Source: Pseudomonas fluorescens (lineage in GTDB: Bacteria; Pseudomonadota; Gammaproteobacteria; Pseudomonadales; Pseudomonadaceae). From it: a stretch of 64,000 nt of DNA. The position numbers and the translations under genes are program-made. The notes under the pieces were generated by a model that had not been told where the DNA came from, searched no databases, and worked only from the letters and a program-made list of their open reading frames with translations. Shown here piece after piece: positions 43,460-52,438 of this stretch (within the stretch, counting starts at the first letter, position 1; each line of letters starts with the position of its first letter). The stretch covers positions 5,619,501-5,683,500 of the forward strand of contig NZ_CP148752.1 in assembly GCF_040448305.1 (NCBI RefSeq). Reading direction: 5' to 3'.

Positions 43460-44968
43460 ATGCCTGTGACTACTCATATCTTGAACACACCGCCGACCCT
43501 GTGGGAGCGAGCCTGCTCGCGATGGGATCGACGCGGTCTGTCTGATGCACCGAGCCAGCCGCATCGCGAGCAAGCTCGCTCCCACATGGGATTTGCGTTC
43601 TGTTCGCTAGCCCTGGCGGTCAGCCTCAGCGGCTGCGCCGGCCTGCCCGACCAGCGCCTGGCCAACGAAGCGCTCAAGCGTGGCGATACCGCCACCGCCG
43701 CGCAGAATTACCGGCAACTGGCCGACCTGGGCTACAGCGAAGCCCAGGTCGGCCTGGCCGATATCCAGGTCGACAGCCATGACCCGGCGCAGATGAAACA
43801 GGCCGAGGCGACTTACCGCGCCGCGGCCAGCGTTTCGCCGCGCGCCCAGGCACGCCTCGGTCGTCTGCTGGTGGCCAAGCCCGGTTCCACCGAAGCGGAA
43901 CAACACGAAGCCGAAACCCTGTTGAAAAAAGCCGCTGCGGCAGGCGAAGGCAATACGCTGATCCCGTTGGCGATGCTGTACCTGCAATACCCGCACAGTT
44001 TCCCCAACGTGAACGCGCAGCAGCAGATCAGCCAATGGCGCGCCGAAGGCAAGCCGGAAGCAGGTCTGGCGCAGGTGTTGCTCTATCGCACCCAGGGCAC
44101 CTACGACCAGCATCTGGATGACGTGGAAAAAATCTGCAAGGCCGCGCTCAGCATCAGCGACATCTGCTACGTCGAACTGGCCACGGTCTATCAGAAACAG
44201 GCCAAGCCAGAGCAACAGGCCGAGCTGATCAAGCAGATGCAAGCGGCTCATGCCCAAGGCACCGTTTCGGCGCAGCGCGTCGACAGCGTCGCCCGCGTGC
44301 TCGCCGATGCGTCCCTGGGCAAGACTGACGAGAAAACCGCACAGTCGCTGCTCGAACCGATCGCACCGGGCTACCCGGCGTCGTGGGTCACCCTCGCGCA
44401 ACTGCTCTACGACTTCCCGGAACTGGGCGACGTCGACCAGATGATGAAGTACCTGGACAACGGTCGCGCCGCCGACCAGCCCCGCGCCGAACTGTTGCTG
44501 GGCAAGCTCTACTTCGAAGGCAAGCTGGTGCCGGCCGATGCCAAGGTCGCCGAAGCGCATTTCCAGAAAGCCGTCGGCCGCGAAGTCGCCGCCGATTACT
44601 ACCTCGGCCAGATCTATCGCCGTGGCTACCTGGGCAAGGTCTATCCGCAGAAGGCCCTAGACCATCTGTTGACCGCTGCGCGCAACGGCCAGAACAGCGC
44701 CGACTTCGCCATTGCCCAACTGTTTTCCCAAGGCAAGGGCACCAAGCCTGATCCGCTGAACGCCTATGTTTTCAGCCAACTGGCCCTGGCCCAGAACACT
44801 CCGCAAGCCACCGAGCTTGCGCAAACAATCCAAACGCAACTGCCGCCCGACCGGTTGGCCGAAGCCCAACGCCTGTTGAAACAAGAACAGGCCGTGCGCG
44901 GTGCCCTGAGCCCGAACACGCCGGAAATGCATGCTCTGCAAGAAAAAGATGGCGAGGAATCCCAATGA
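43460..44968 (+). CDS. algK: Alginate outer-membrane lipoprotein with TPR-like repeats; 5' end carries an in-frame REPIN
   Basis: The 502-aa AlgK is a Sel1/TPR-type lipoprotein scaffold that helps place the AlgE porin. The lipobox is LSGC (AVSLSGCAGLPDQRLANEALKRGD) with helical repeats to the end. The reading frame from ATG 43460 includes a REPIN (43500-43586, 87 bp), translated as WERACSRWDRRGL...REQARSH between MPVTTHILNTPPTL and the hydrophobic signal. Normal AlgK proteins have the hydrophobic segment near the start. A second ATG at 43586 created at the REPIN edge gives MGFAFCSLALAVSLSGC but has no ribosome-binding site. The frame is intact and the mature lipoprotein would be unchanged. 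GAGG precedes ATG 43460. Confidence 0.9.
   Translation: MPVTTHILNTPPTLWERACSRWDRRGLSDAPSQPHREQARSHMGFAFCSLALAVSLSGCAGLPDQRLANEALKRGDTATAAQNYRQLADLGYSEAQVGLADIQVDSHDPAQMKQAEATYRAAASVSPRAQARLGRLLVAKPGSTEAEQHEAETLLKKAAAAGEGNTLIPLAMLYLQYPHSFPNVNAQQQISQWRAEGKPEAGLAQVLLYRTQGTYDQHLDDVEKICKAALSISDICYVELATVYQKQAKPEQQAELIKQMQAAHAQGTVSAQRVDSVARVLADASLGKTDEKTAQSLLEPIAPGYPASWVTLAQLLYDFPELGDVDQMMKYLDNGRAADQPRAELLLGKLYFEGKLVPADAKVAEAHFQKAVGREVAADYYLGQIYRRGYLGKVYPQKALDHLLTAARNGQNSADFAIAQLFSQGKGTKPDPLNAYVFSQLALAQNTPQATELAQTIQTQLPPDRLAEAQRLLKQEQAVRGALSPNTPEMHALQEKDGEESQ
43500..43586. repeat. REPIN inside the 5' coding region of algK
   Basis: REP 43500-43522 and inverted REP 43564-43586 surround 41 bp. The unit is 87 bp, or 29 codons, and leaves the algK frame open. 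It falls after codon 13 of algK and before the signal-peptide hydrophobic core, so its hairpin would lie in the translation-initiation zone of algK mRNA. Confidence 0.93.
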
Positions 44969-46449
44969 AGTTGAATCCATTCATGAAGGCCGGCATTGGC
45001 CTCACATTCGCGCTGATCTGGTCTTGCCCGACGCTTGCTGCGATGACTGAAGAAACCAAGAACTTCGGCCTGGACGTGAAAATCACCGGCCAGTCCGAAG
45101 ACGACCGTGACCTCGGCACCGCCGACGGCGGCGACGTCAACGGCGTCGGCCTCGACCTGCGTCCGTGGGTCTACGGCGAAAGCGGCGCGTGGAGCGCCTA
45201 CGCCATGGGTCAAGCGGTGACGTCCACCGACATCATCGAGACCGACACCCTGCAACAATCCGATGGCGCCGAGAACACTGACAACGGTGATCGCGAAACC
45301 AAGAAGAACTACCTGGCCATGCGTGAGTTCTGGGTCGGCTACAGCGGCTTCACGCCTTACCCCGGCGAGATCCTGAAGTTCGGTCGCCAGCGCCTGCGCA
45401 ACGACGACGGCCAATGGCGCGACACCAACATCGAAGCCCTGAACTGGACCTTCGACACCACCCTGCTGCGCGCCAACGTGGGTATCGCCGAACGCTTCAG
45501 CGAGTACCGCACAGACCTCAAGGAGCTCGCGCCAGAGGACAAGGATCGCCTGCACGCTTACGCCGATGCGGCGTACCAGTGGACACCGGGCAACTGGGTC
45601 GGCATTCGCGGCCACCACACCCACGACGACGGCAAACTCGACTACGCACAACCGGGCGTGCCGAGCGATTCGCTGGACAAGAAACAGAACGGCGACATCA
45701 GCTGGCTCGGCCTCACCGCCGACAGCGACGCCTACAACTGGCGCAACACCAACACCGTCAACTACTGGGGCAGCATCACCGGCATGAGCGGCGACCGCGA
45801 CACGGTCAACCCACTGAACGCCGATGGCACCGCTCCCGCACAAGCCAAGCGCAGCGGCGATGTCGATGGCTGGGCCACCGACCTGGGTGTTCGCCTGCGC
45901 CTCGATCCGCAATGGCAAGTCGGTGCGGCCTACGCCCGTGCCAGCGAAGACTATGAACAGAACGGCCTGGAAAGTAACCGCTCGAACTACACCGGTACCC
46001 GCTCGCGCGTGCACCGTTTCGGCGAGGCCTTCCGTGGCGAAATGAACAACCTGCAGAGCGCCACCCTGTTCGGTTCGTGGATGCTCAACGACGAATACGA
46101 CGCCAGCCTGATCTACCACAAATTCTGGCGCGTCGACGGCAACAAGCCGGTCGGCAGCAACGGCATCGACGCCGTGCAGAACAACACCGACGACGTGACC
46201 GGCGCGATCCTGTCCAGTACTTCCCTGCCACTGAACGATGGCGAGAAAGACCTCGGTCAGGAAATGGACCTGGTGGTGACCAAGTACTTCAAGCAAGGCT
46301 TGTTGCCGGCGTCGATGAGTCAGGCGATCGATGAGCCTTCGGCCCTGGTGCGCTTGCGTGGCGGCGTGTTCAAGCCGGGCGATGCGTACGGCAAGGAAGT
46401 CGATTCGTACATGCACCGCGCGTTCATCGACGTGATCTGGCGCTTCTGA
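44965..46449 (+). CDS. algE: Alginate outer-membrane porin
   Basis: The 494-aa beta-barrel protein exports alginate across the outer membrane. A signal peptide (MKLNPFMKAGIGLTFALIWS up to TLAA) is followed by MTEETKNFGLDVKITGQSEDDRDLGTADGGDVNGVGLDLRPWVYGES. Alternating beta-strands and the C-terminal ending FIDVIWRF (terminal Phe) are typical. It overlaps algK by four bases (ATGA). The size fits AlgE of other species (about 490 aa). Confidence 0.97.
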   Translation: MKLNPFMKAGIGLTFALIWSCPTLAAMTEETKNFGLDVKITGQSEDDRDLGTADGGDVNGVGLDLRPWVYGESGAWSAYAMGQAVTSTDIIETDTLQQSDGAENTDNGDRETKKNYLAMREFWVGYSGFTPYPGEILKFGRQRLRNDDGQWRDTNIEALNWTFDTTLLRANVGIAERFSEYRTDLKELAPEDKDRLHAYADAAYQWTPGNWVGIRGHHTHDDGKLDYAQPGVPSDSLDKKQNGDISWLGLTADSDAYNWRNTNTVNYWGSITGMSGDRDTVNPLNADGTAPAQAKRSGDVDGWATDLGVRLRLDPQWQVGAAYARASEDYEQNGLESNRSNYTGTRSRVHRFGEAFRGEMNNLQSATLFGSWMLNDEYDASLIYHKFWRVDGNKPVGSNGIDAVQNNTDDVTGAILSSTSLPLNDGEKDLGQEMDLVVTKYFKQGLLPASMSQAIDEPSALVRLRGGVFKPGDAYGKEVDSYMHRAFIDVIWRF

Positions 46450-46475
46450 TGCACATTGCGAAGGGAGTCTCCCAG

Positions 46476-48053
46476 ATGAATCATCAAGCCATAAAGGGCT
46501 CGATCAGCCTGCTGGCCGGCGCGATGCTGCTGGCCAGTGCGACTGCCTTCGCCAATGTGGAGCCAGTTGCAAAGCCGGCAACCGTGGCCAAGGAACTGCA
46601 ACAGGCCAAGACCTATACCGTCAGCAGCGCACCGACCGCACCGCTGGAACTGGCCAAGCCGAAACTGCCGGACGTTTCCGGCTACACCGCTGAGGCTATC
46701 GCCGCGAAAATCGTGCGCAGCAAGGCCGGCAAGATCAGCGTGCGCCGGATGATGCAGGAAGACGCCCTCAAGGACTTCATCGGTGGCGACAACAAGATGG
46801 CCGAGTGGGTGGTGCGTCAGCACGGCATCCCCCAGGCGATCTTCGTCGACGATGGCTACATGAACCTCAAGGACCTGGCGAAAAAGGTTCCCAAGCAGTA
46901 CTTCAGCGAAACCTCGCCGGGTGTGTTCCTGGCGAAGTTGCCGATCGTGGTCGGTCGTCACGGCATTCTGGAAATCGACAAGCAGACCCAGGAACTCCGC
47001 CTGTCCCAAGAGGCCGGTGCGTTCCTGGTCAACGACGGCCAACTGTTCGTTCGCGATACCAAGATCACTGGCTGGCGCGAGAAGGACAACGGCCCGGCGA
47101 CGTTCAACTCGCCGAAGGAATTCCGTCCGTTCCTGCTGTCCTGGGGCGGCACCGAGACCTACATCGCCAACAGCAAGATCGCCAGTTTCGGCTACGCCAA
47201 CAGTAAGTCCTACGGCGTGAGTATTTCCCAATACACGCCGAACATGGCCAAGGTGCTCAAGCGCCCTGAACCGACCGGCTGGATCGTCGGCTCCGAATTC
47301 TCGGACATGTGGTACGGCTTCTACTGCTATGAAACCCGCGACTTCGTGGTCAAGGGCAACACCTACAAAGACAACATCGTCTACGGCATTGACCCGCACG
47401 ACCGTTCCCACGGCCTGATCATTGCCGACAACACGGTGTACGGGACCAGGAAGAAGCACGGGATCATTATTTCCCGTGAGGTCAACGACAGCTTCATCTT
47501 CAACAACCGCAGCTACGACAACAAGTTGTCGGGCCTGGTGATCGACCGTAACAGCGTCAACAACCTGATCGCCCACAACGAGATCTACCAGAACCACACC
47601 GATGGCATCACCCTCTACGAGAGTGCCGACAACCTGCTGTGGGGCAACAAAGTCGTCAGCAACCGCCGCCACGGCATCCGCATTCGTAACAGCGTGAACA
47701 TTCGCCTGTACGAAAACGTATCCATGGCCAACGGCCTGACCGGTGTCTACGGGCACATCAAGGACCTGAGCAACACCGACCGTGACATCAAGCTCGACCC
47801 GTTTGACGCCCAGGTGTCGCTGATCGTGGTCGGCGGTGAGCTGGCGGCCAACGGCAGCGGCCCGCTGTCCATCGACTCGCCGCTGAGTGTCGAGTTGTAC
47901 CGCGTGTCCATGCTCGCACCGACCAAATCCAGCGGTATCAGCTTCACCGGCATTCTTGGCGAGCGCCAGGATGAAATTCTCGACCTGCTGGTGCGCCAGC
48001 AGAAAGCCGTGCTGATCGACCCCGTCGAACGCCAGACCGAAATGCGGGACTGA
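46476..48053 (+). CDS. algG: Mannuronan C5-epimerase
   Basis: The 525-aa periplasmic enzyme converts polymer-level D-mannuronate to L-guluronate. A signal peptide (MNHQAIKGSISLLAGAMLL up to AFA) precedes an N-terminal region and a right-handed beta-helix with parallel-helix repeats (GIDPHDRSHGLIIADNTVYGTRKKHGIIIS). The catalytic block DPHDRS contains the family's essential DPHD. ATG 46476 is chosen because AAGGGAG precedes it; the earlier ATG at 46449 overlaps the algE stop (TGATG) and is possible. It ends 10 bp before algX. Confidence 0.96.
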   Translation: MNHQAIKGSISLLAGAMLLASATAFANVEPVAKPATVAKELQQAKTYTVSSAPTAPLELAKPKLPDVSGYTAEAIAAKIVRSKAGKISVRRMMQEDALKDFIGGDNKMAEWVVRQHGIPQAIFVDDGYMNLKDLAKKVPKQYFSETSPGVFLAKLPIVVGRHGILEIDKQTQELRLSQEAGAFLVNDGQLFVRDTKITGWREKDNGPATFNSPKEFRPFLLSWGGTETYIANSKIASFGYANSKSYGVSISQYTPNMAKVLKRPEPTGWIVGSEFSDMWYGFYCYETRDFVVKGNTYKDNIVYGIDPHDRSHGLIIADNTVYGTRKKHGIIISREVNDSFIFNNRSYDNKLSGLVIDRNSVNNLIAHNEIYQNHTDGITLYESADNLLWGNKVVSNRRHGIRIRNSVNIRLYENVSMANGLTGVYGHIKDLSNTDRDIKLDPFDAQVSLIVVGGELAANGSGPLSIDSPLSVELYRVSMLAPTKSSGISFTGILGERQDEILDLLVRQQKAVLIDPVERQTEMRD

Positions 48054-48063
48054 GGATAATCTT

Positions 48064-49515
48064 ATGCACCCACACTTGATCAAATTACTCAGCCTGTCGG
48101 CCCTGACCGCCGGCATTCTCGCAGCCAGCGGCGGTGTTCGCGCCGACGAAATCAAAGCGCCGAGCTTCACCGCAGAACCGTGCTGCAGCCTGTGCCCGGC
48201 CGCCCACGATGCGAAGAACTACACCACCCGTTATCAGCAGAACTTCACCACGCTGGTACAGGCCCAGGGTGACTGGCTGTTCCGTACGCAAGAAGACTTG
48301 CGCACCGAATTCGACACCTCGCCCGCCGGCTACAAACGCATGAAACAACTGCACGATGCGTTCAAGAGCAAAGGCGTGGAACTGGTCGTCGTGTACCAGC
48401 CGACCCGTGGACTGGTGAACCGCAACAAGCTCAACCCGGCGGAGAAGGCCAGCTTCGACTTCGACAAGGCGCTGAGGAACTACAAGTCCATGCTCGGTCG
48501 TTTCGCGCAGATGGGCTACGTCGTTCCGGACCTGTCGCCGCTGACCGACGAGTCGTTGCCCGACACCCTGCCCGCCCACGATTTCTACTTCCGTGGCGAC
48601 CAGCACTGGACCCCGTATGGTGCCCAACGTACGGCGAAAATCGTCGCCGAAAAGGTCAAGCAATTGCCTGAATTCGCCGACATTCCCAAGCGCGAATTCG
48701 AGACCAAAAAGTCGGGTCGCATGGGCAAGACCGGAACATTGCACAACATGGCCGGTCAACTCTGTGGCACCAGCTACGCGATCCAGTACATGGATCAGTT
48801 CACCACCGAGCCGAAGGGCGAAGCGGGCGATGGCGATCTGTTCGGCGATTCCGGCAACCCGCAAATCACCCTGGTCGGTACCTCCCACAGCGGCAAGAAC
48901 TACAACTTCTCCGGTTTCCTCGAAGAGGCCATCGGCGCCGACATTCTCAACGTGGCGTTCCCCGGCGGCGGCCTGGAAGGTTCGATGCTGCAGTACCTGG
49001 GCAGCGACGAGTTCCAGAAGAACCCGCCGAAGATTCTCATCTGGGAATTCTCGCCGCTGTACCGCCTCGACCAGGAAACCATCTACCGCCAGATGATGGC
49101 GCTGCTGGACAACGGTTGCGAAGGCAAGGATGCACAGATGTCCGGCAGCGCCACGCTCAAGCCGGGCAAAAACGAGTTGATGGTCAACAGCAAGAACCTG
49201 GACCTGCGCAACGCCAGCCACCAGGTCGACATCCACTTCGCCGACACTTCGGTGAAAACCCTGCAAGCCACCCTCTGGTACATGAACGGTCGCCACGAGG
49301 ACATCAAGATCGACAAACCGGAAACTTCCGATACTGACGGGCGTTTCGCTTTCGAGTTGCGCACGGACGAAGACTGGGCCTCGCAGAACCTGCTGGCCGT
49401 TGAAGTCCAGGGCCCGGAGCAAGCGGGTGCCGCGCCACAGAAAGTCGAAGCGAAAATCTGCAAACGCAACGTATTCCCGGGCGCTGAGCAACGTACCGCT
49501 TCGGCCGGGCAATGA
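48064..49515 (+). CDS. algX: Alginate O-acetyltransferase AlgX
   Basis: The 483-aa periplasmic SGNH-type enzyme transfers acetyl to polymer mannuronate. After a signal peptide (MHPHLIKLLSLSALTAGILA up to RADE) come the SGNH pieces: the Asp-His pair in FYFRGDQHWTPYGA and the nucleophile Ser in LVGTSHSGKNYNFSG. The C-terminal carbohydrate-binding module covers about residues 355-470. Length and order match the family. The gene is tightly packed and overlaps the first possible algL start. Confidence 0.97.
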   Translation: MHPHLIKLLSLSALTAGILAASGGVRADEIKAPSFTAEPCCSLCPAAHDAKNYTTRYQQNFTTLVQAQGDWLFRTQEDLRTEFDTSPAGYKRMKQLHDAFKSKGVELVVVYQPTRGLVNRNKLNPAEKASFDFDKALRNYKSMLGRFAQMGYVVPDLSPLTDESLPDTLPAHDFYFRGDQHWTPYGAQRTAKIVAEKVKQLPEFADIPKREFETKKSGRMGKTGTLHNMAGQLCGTSYAIQYMDQFTTEPKGEAGDGDLFGDSGNPQITLVGTSHSGKNYNFSGFLEEAIGADILNVAFPGGGLEGSMLQYLGSDEFQKNPPKILIWEFSPLYRLDQETIYRQMMALLDNGCEGKDAQMSGSATLKPGKNELMVNSKNLDLRNASHQVDIHFADTSVKTLQATLWYMNGRHEDIKIDKPETSDTDGRFAFELRTDEDWASQNLLAVEVQGPEQAGAAPQKVEAKICKRNVFPGAEQRTASAGQ

Positions 49516-49523
49516 GGTCTGCT

Positions 49524-50648
49524 ATGCGAAATCCGAAACTGAAGCATCTGTTGGCACCGACGCTGTTGAGCCTGGCGATGTTTGCTGGCGCCACACAAGC
49601 GGCGACGCCATTGCGTCCGCCACAGGGTTACTTCGCACCGATTGAGAAAGTCAAAACCGGCGACAAGAGCGAAGGCTGCGATGCGATGCCGACGCCCTAC
49701 ACCGGCTCGCTGCAATTTCGCAGCAAGTACGAAGGCTCGGACAAGGCCCGTTCGACCCTGAACGTGCAGTCGGAAAAAGCCTTCCGCGAAAGTACCGCCG
49801 ACATCACCAAGATCGAGCGCGGCATCAGTAAGCGCGTGATGCAGTTCATGCGTGACGGCCGCCCTGCACAACTGGAATGCACACTGAACTGGCTGGCTAC
49901 TTGGGCTCGGGCGGATGCATTGATGTCCAAGGACTTCAACCACACCGGCAAGTCGATGCGTAAATGGGCGTTGGGCAGCATGGCGTCTTCATACATTCGC
50001 CTGAAGTTTTCCGACTCCCGTCCGCTGGCCAACCATCAGCAAGAGTCGCAGCTGATCGAAGCCTGGTTCAGCAAGATGGCCGACCAGGTGGTCAGCGACT
50101 GGGACAACCTGCCGCTCGAGCAGACCAACAACCACTCGTACTGGGCCGCCTGGTCGGTGATGGCCACGTCCGTCGCCACCAACCGCCGCGACCTGTTCGA
50201 CTGGGCCGTGAAGGAATACAAGGTCGGCGCCAACCAGGTTGACGCCGACGGCTATCTGCCCAACGAACTCAAGCGTGAACAACGGGCGCTGGCGTACCAC
50301 AACTACGCCCTGCCGCCGCTGGCGATGATCGCCAGTTTCGCCCAGGTCAATGGCGTGGACTTGCGTCAGGAAAACAATGGCGCACTGAAACGCCTGGGTG
50401 ACCGGGTACTCGCCGGGGTGAAAGACCCGGATGAGTTCGAGGAAAAGAACGGCAAGGAACAGGACATGACCGACTTGAAGGTCGACTCGAAATTCGCCTG
50501 GCTCGAACCGTTCTGCACGCTCTACACCTGCTCGCCCGAGGTGCTGGCGAAGAAACACAAGATGCAACCGTTCAAGACCTTCCGCCTCGGCGGTGACCTG
50601 ACCAAGGTCTACGACCCGGCCAATGAAAAGGGCAGCAAGGGTTCTTGA
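49524..50648 (+). CDS. algL: Alginate lyase
   Basis: The 374-aa periplasmic lyase cleaves polymannuronate by beta-elimination, clearing misplaced polymer from the periplasm. It has a signal peptide (LLAPTLLSLAMFAGATQA), the all-helical fold, the catalytic NNHSYWAAW motif (Asn, His), the Tyr and Arg in ELKREQRALAYHNYALPPL, and disulfide cysteines in FCTLYTC. ATG 49524 follows AGGT; ATG 49512, overlapping the algX stop, is an alternative. A REPIN separates it from algI. Confidence 0.97.
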   Translation: MRNPKLKHLLAPTLLSLAMFAGATQAATPLRPPQGYFAPIEKVKTGDKSEGCDAMPTPYTGSLQFRSKYEGSDKARSTLNVQSEKAFRESTADITKIERGISKRVMQFMRDGRPAQLECTLNWLATWARADALMSKDFNHTGKSMRKWALGSMASSYIRLKFSDSRPLANHQQESQLIEAWFSKMADQVVSDWDNLPLEQTNNHSYWAAWSVMATSVATNRRDLFDWAVKEYKVGANQVDADGYLPNELKREQRALAYHNYALPPLAMIASFAQVNGVDLRQENNGALKRLGDRVLAGVKDPDEFEEKNGKEQDMTDLKVDSKFAWLEPFCTLYTCSPEVLAKKHKMQPFKTFRLGGDLTKVYDPANEKGSKGS

Positions 50649-50664
50649 AGGCAGACACAAAACC

Positions 50665-50754
50665 TGTGGGAGCGAGCTTGCTCGCGATAGCGGTCTGACA
50701 TTCAACATCGATGTCGACTGACACTCCCTCATCGCGAGCAAGCTCGCTCCCACA
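50665..50754. repeat. REPIN between algL and algI
   Basis: REP 50665-50687 and inverted REP 50732-50754 around 44 bp, 16 bp past the algL stop. A C6/G6-rich hairpin (GCCCCCCTGATTTTTGTGGG, near 50787) follows before algI. Confidence 0.92.
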
Positions 50755-50861
50755 GGGTCGGTGTCGAAAGTAGGTTTATTGAGTTAGCCCCCCTGATTTT
50801 TGTGGGGGGTTTGGGGGGGCCGTTGGCCCTTGACTGTTGATTCAAACAAGGAGAGATCGGG

Positions 50862-52427
50862 ATGGTATTTTCATCCAACGTGTTCCTGTTTTTGTTCTTG
50901 CCGATCTTTCTCGGCTTGTACTACCTGAGCGGGCAACGCTATCGCAATCTGCTGCTGCTGATTGCCAGTTACGTGTTCTACGCCTGGTGGCGTGTGGACT
51001 TCCTCGCGCTGTTCGCCGGCGTCACGCTGTGGAACTACTGGATCGGCCTGAAAGTCGGGGCCGCCGGGGTCAGGACCAAACCGGCACAGCGCTGGCTGCT
51101 GCTCGGCGTGGCCGTCGACCTGTGCATCCTCGGCTACTTCAAGTACGCCAACTTCGGTGTCGACAGCATCAACGCAATGATGACGTCGGTGGGCCTGGAG
51201 CCGTTCATCCTGACCCACGTGCTGCTGCCGATCGGGATCTCGTTCTACGTCTTCGAGTCCATCAGCTACATCATCGACGTCTACCGTGGTGACACCCCGG
51301 CGACCCGCAACCTGATCGACTTCGCGGCGTTCGTGGCGATCTTCCCGCACTTGATCGCCGGCCCCGTGTTGCGTTTTCGCGACCTGGCCGACCAGTTCAA
51401 CAACCGCACCCACACCCTCGACAAGTTCTCCGAGGGCTGCACGCGGTTCATGCAGGGTTTCATCAAGAAAGTCTTCATCGCCGACACCCTGGCGGTGGTG
51501 GCCGACCACTGCTTCGCCCTGCAAAACCCGACCACGGGCGATGCCTGGCTCGGCGCGCTGGCGTACACCGCGCAGCTGTATTTCGACTTCTCCGGTTACA
51601 GCGACATGGCCATCGGCCTGGGCCTGATGATGGGTTTCCGCTTCATGGAAAACTTCAAGCAGCCGTACATCAGCCAGTCGATCACCGAGTTCTGGCGGCG
51701 CTGGCACATCAGCCTGTCGACCTGGCTGCGTGACTATCTGTACATCACCCTCGGCGGTAACCGTAAGGGCACGCTGATGACCTATCGCAACCTGTTCCTG
51801 ACCATGCTGCTAGGTGGTCTGTGGCACGGCGCGAACATCACCTACATCGTCTGGGGTGCGTGGCACGGCATGTGGCTGGCGATTGAAAAAGCCATTGGCC
51901 TGAACACCTCGCCACGCAGCATCAACCCGATCCGCTGGGCACTGACCTTCCTGCTGGTGGTGATGGGCTGGGTGATCTTCCGCGCGGAAAACCTGCACGT
52001 CGCCGGGCGCATGTACGGCGCGATGTTCAGCTTCGGCGACTGGTCGCTGTCGGAACTCAACCAGGCCAGCCTCACCGGTCTGCAAGTGGCAACCCTGATC
52101 GTGGCCTACGTGACCCTGGCGTTCTTCGGCCTGCGGGATTTCTACAGCAATCAGCCTCCGGTCAAGACCAAGCCTGCCGTGAACGTCGACGCCGACGGCC
52201 CGGCCGCTGCGACACCGGGAACGATCAAGGCCGTGCCTGGGGATAACCCGGCGAGTATCCATCAGCCTGGCTACACCGTCGGCGTCGAAGCCCAGGTGCA
52301 ACCGGCCTACTGGACCGCTGACTGGTCGCGCTACGTGATGCGTGCGCTGGTGCTGCTGCTGTTCATCGCCTCGATTCTCAAACTCTCGGCGCAAAGCTTC
52401 TCGCCGTTCCTTTACTTCCAGTTCTGA
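50862..52427 (+). CDS. algI: Alginate O-acetyltransferase, MBOAT family
   Basis: The 521-aa inner-membrane MBOAT protein moves acetyl groups from the cytoplasm to the periplasm for AlgJ and AlgX. About eleven hydrophobic segments (MVFSSNVFLFLFLPIFLGLYYL first), LIAGPVLRFRDLADQF, and the invariant His in LWHGANITYIVWGAWHG. The segment of about residues 430-480 is Pro/Ala-rich. ATG 50862 follows GGAGAGATCGGG. It starts a fresh cluster after the REPIN. Confidence 0.97.
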   Translation: MVFSSNVFLFLFLPIFLGLYYLSGQRYRNLLLLIASYVFYAWWRVDFLALFAGVTLWNYWIGLKVGAAGVRTKPAQRWLLLGVAVDLCILGYFKYANFGVDSINAMMTSVGLEPFILTHVLLPIGISFYVFESISYIIDVYRGDTPATRNLIDFAAFVAIFPHLIAGPVLRFRDLADQFNNRTHTLDKFSEGCTRFMQGFIKKVFIADTLAVVADHCFALQNPTTGDAWLGALAYTAQLYFDFSGYSDMAIGLGLMMGFRFMENFKQPYISQSITEFWRRWHISLSTWLRDYLYITLGGNRKGTLMTYRNLFLTMLLGGLWHGANITYIVWGAWHGMWLAIEKAIGLNTSPRSINPIRWALTFLLVVMGWVIFRAENLHVAGRMYGAMFSFGDWSLSELNQASLTGLQVATLIVAYVTLAFFGLRDFYSNQPPVKTKPAVNVDADGPAAATPGTIKAVPGDNPASIHQPGYTVGVEAQVQPAYWTADWSRYVMRALVLLLFIASILKLSAQSFSPFLYFQF

Positions 52428-52438
52428 GGGATCTGACC

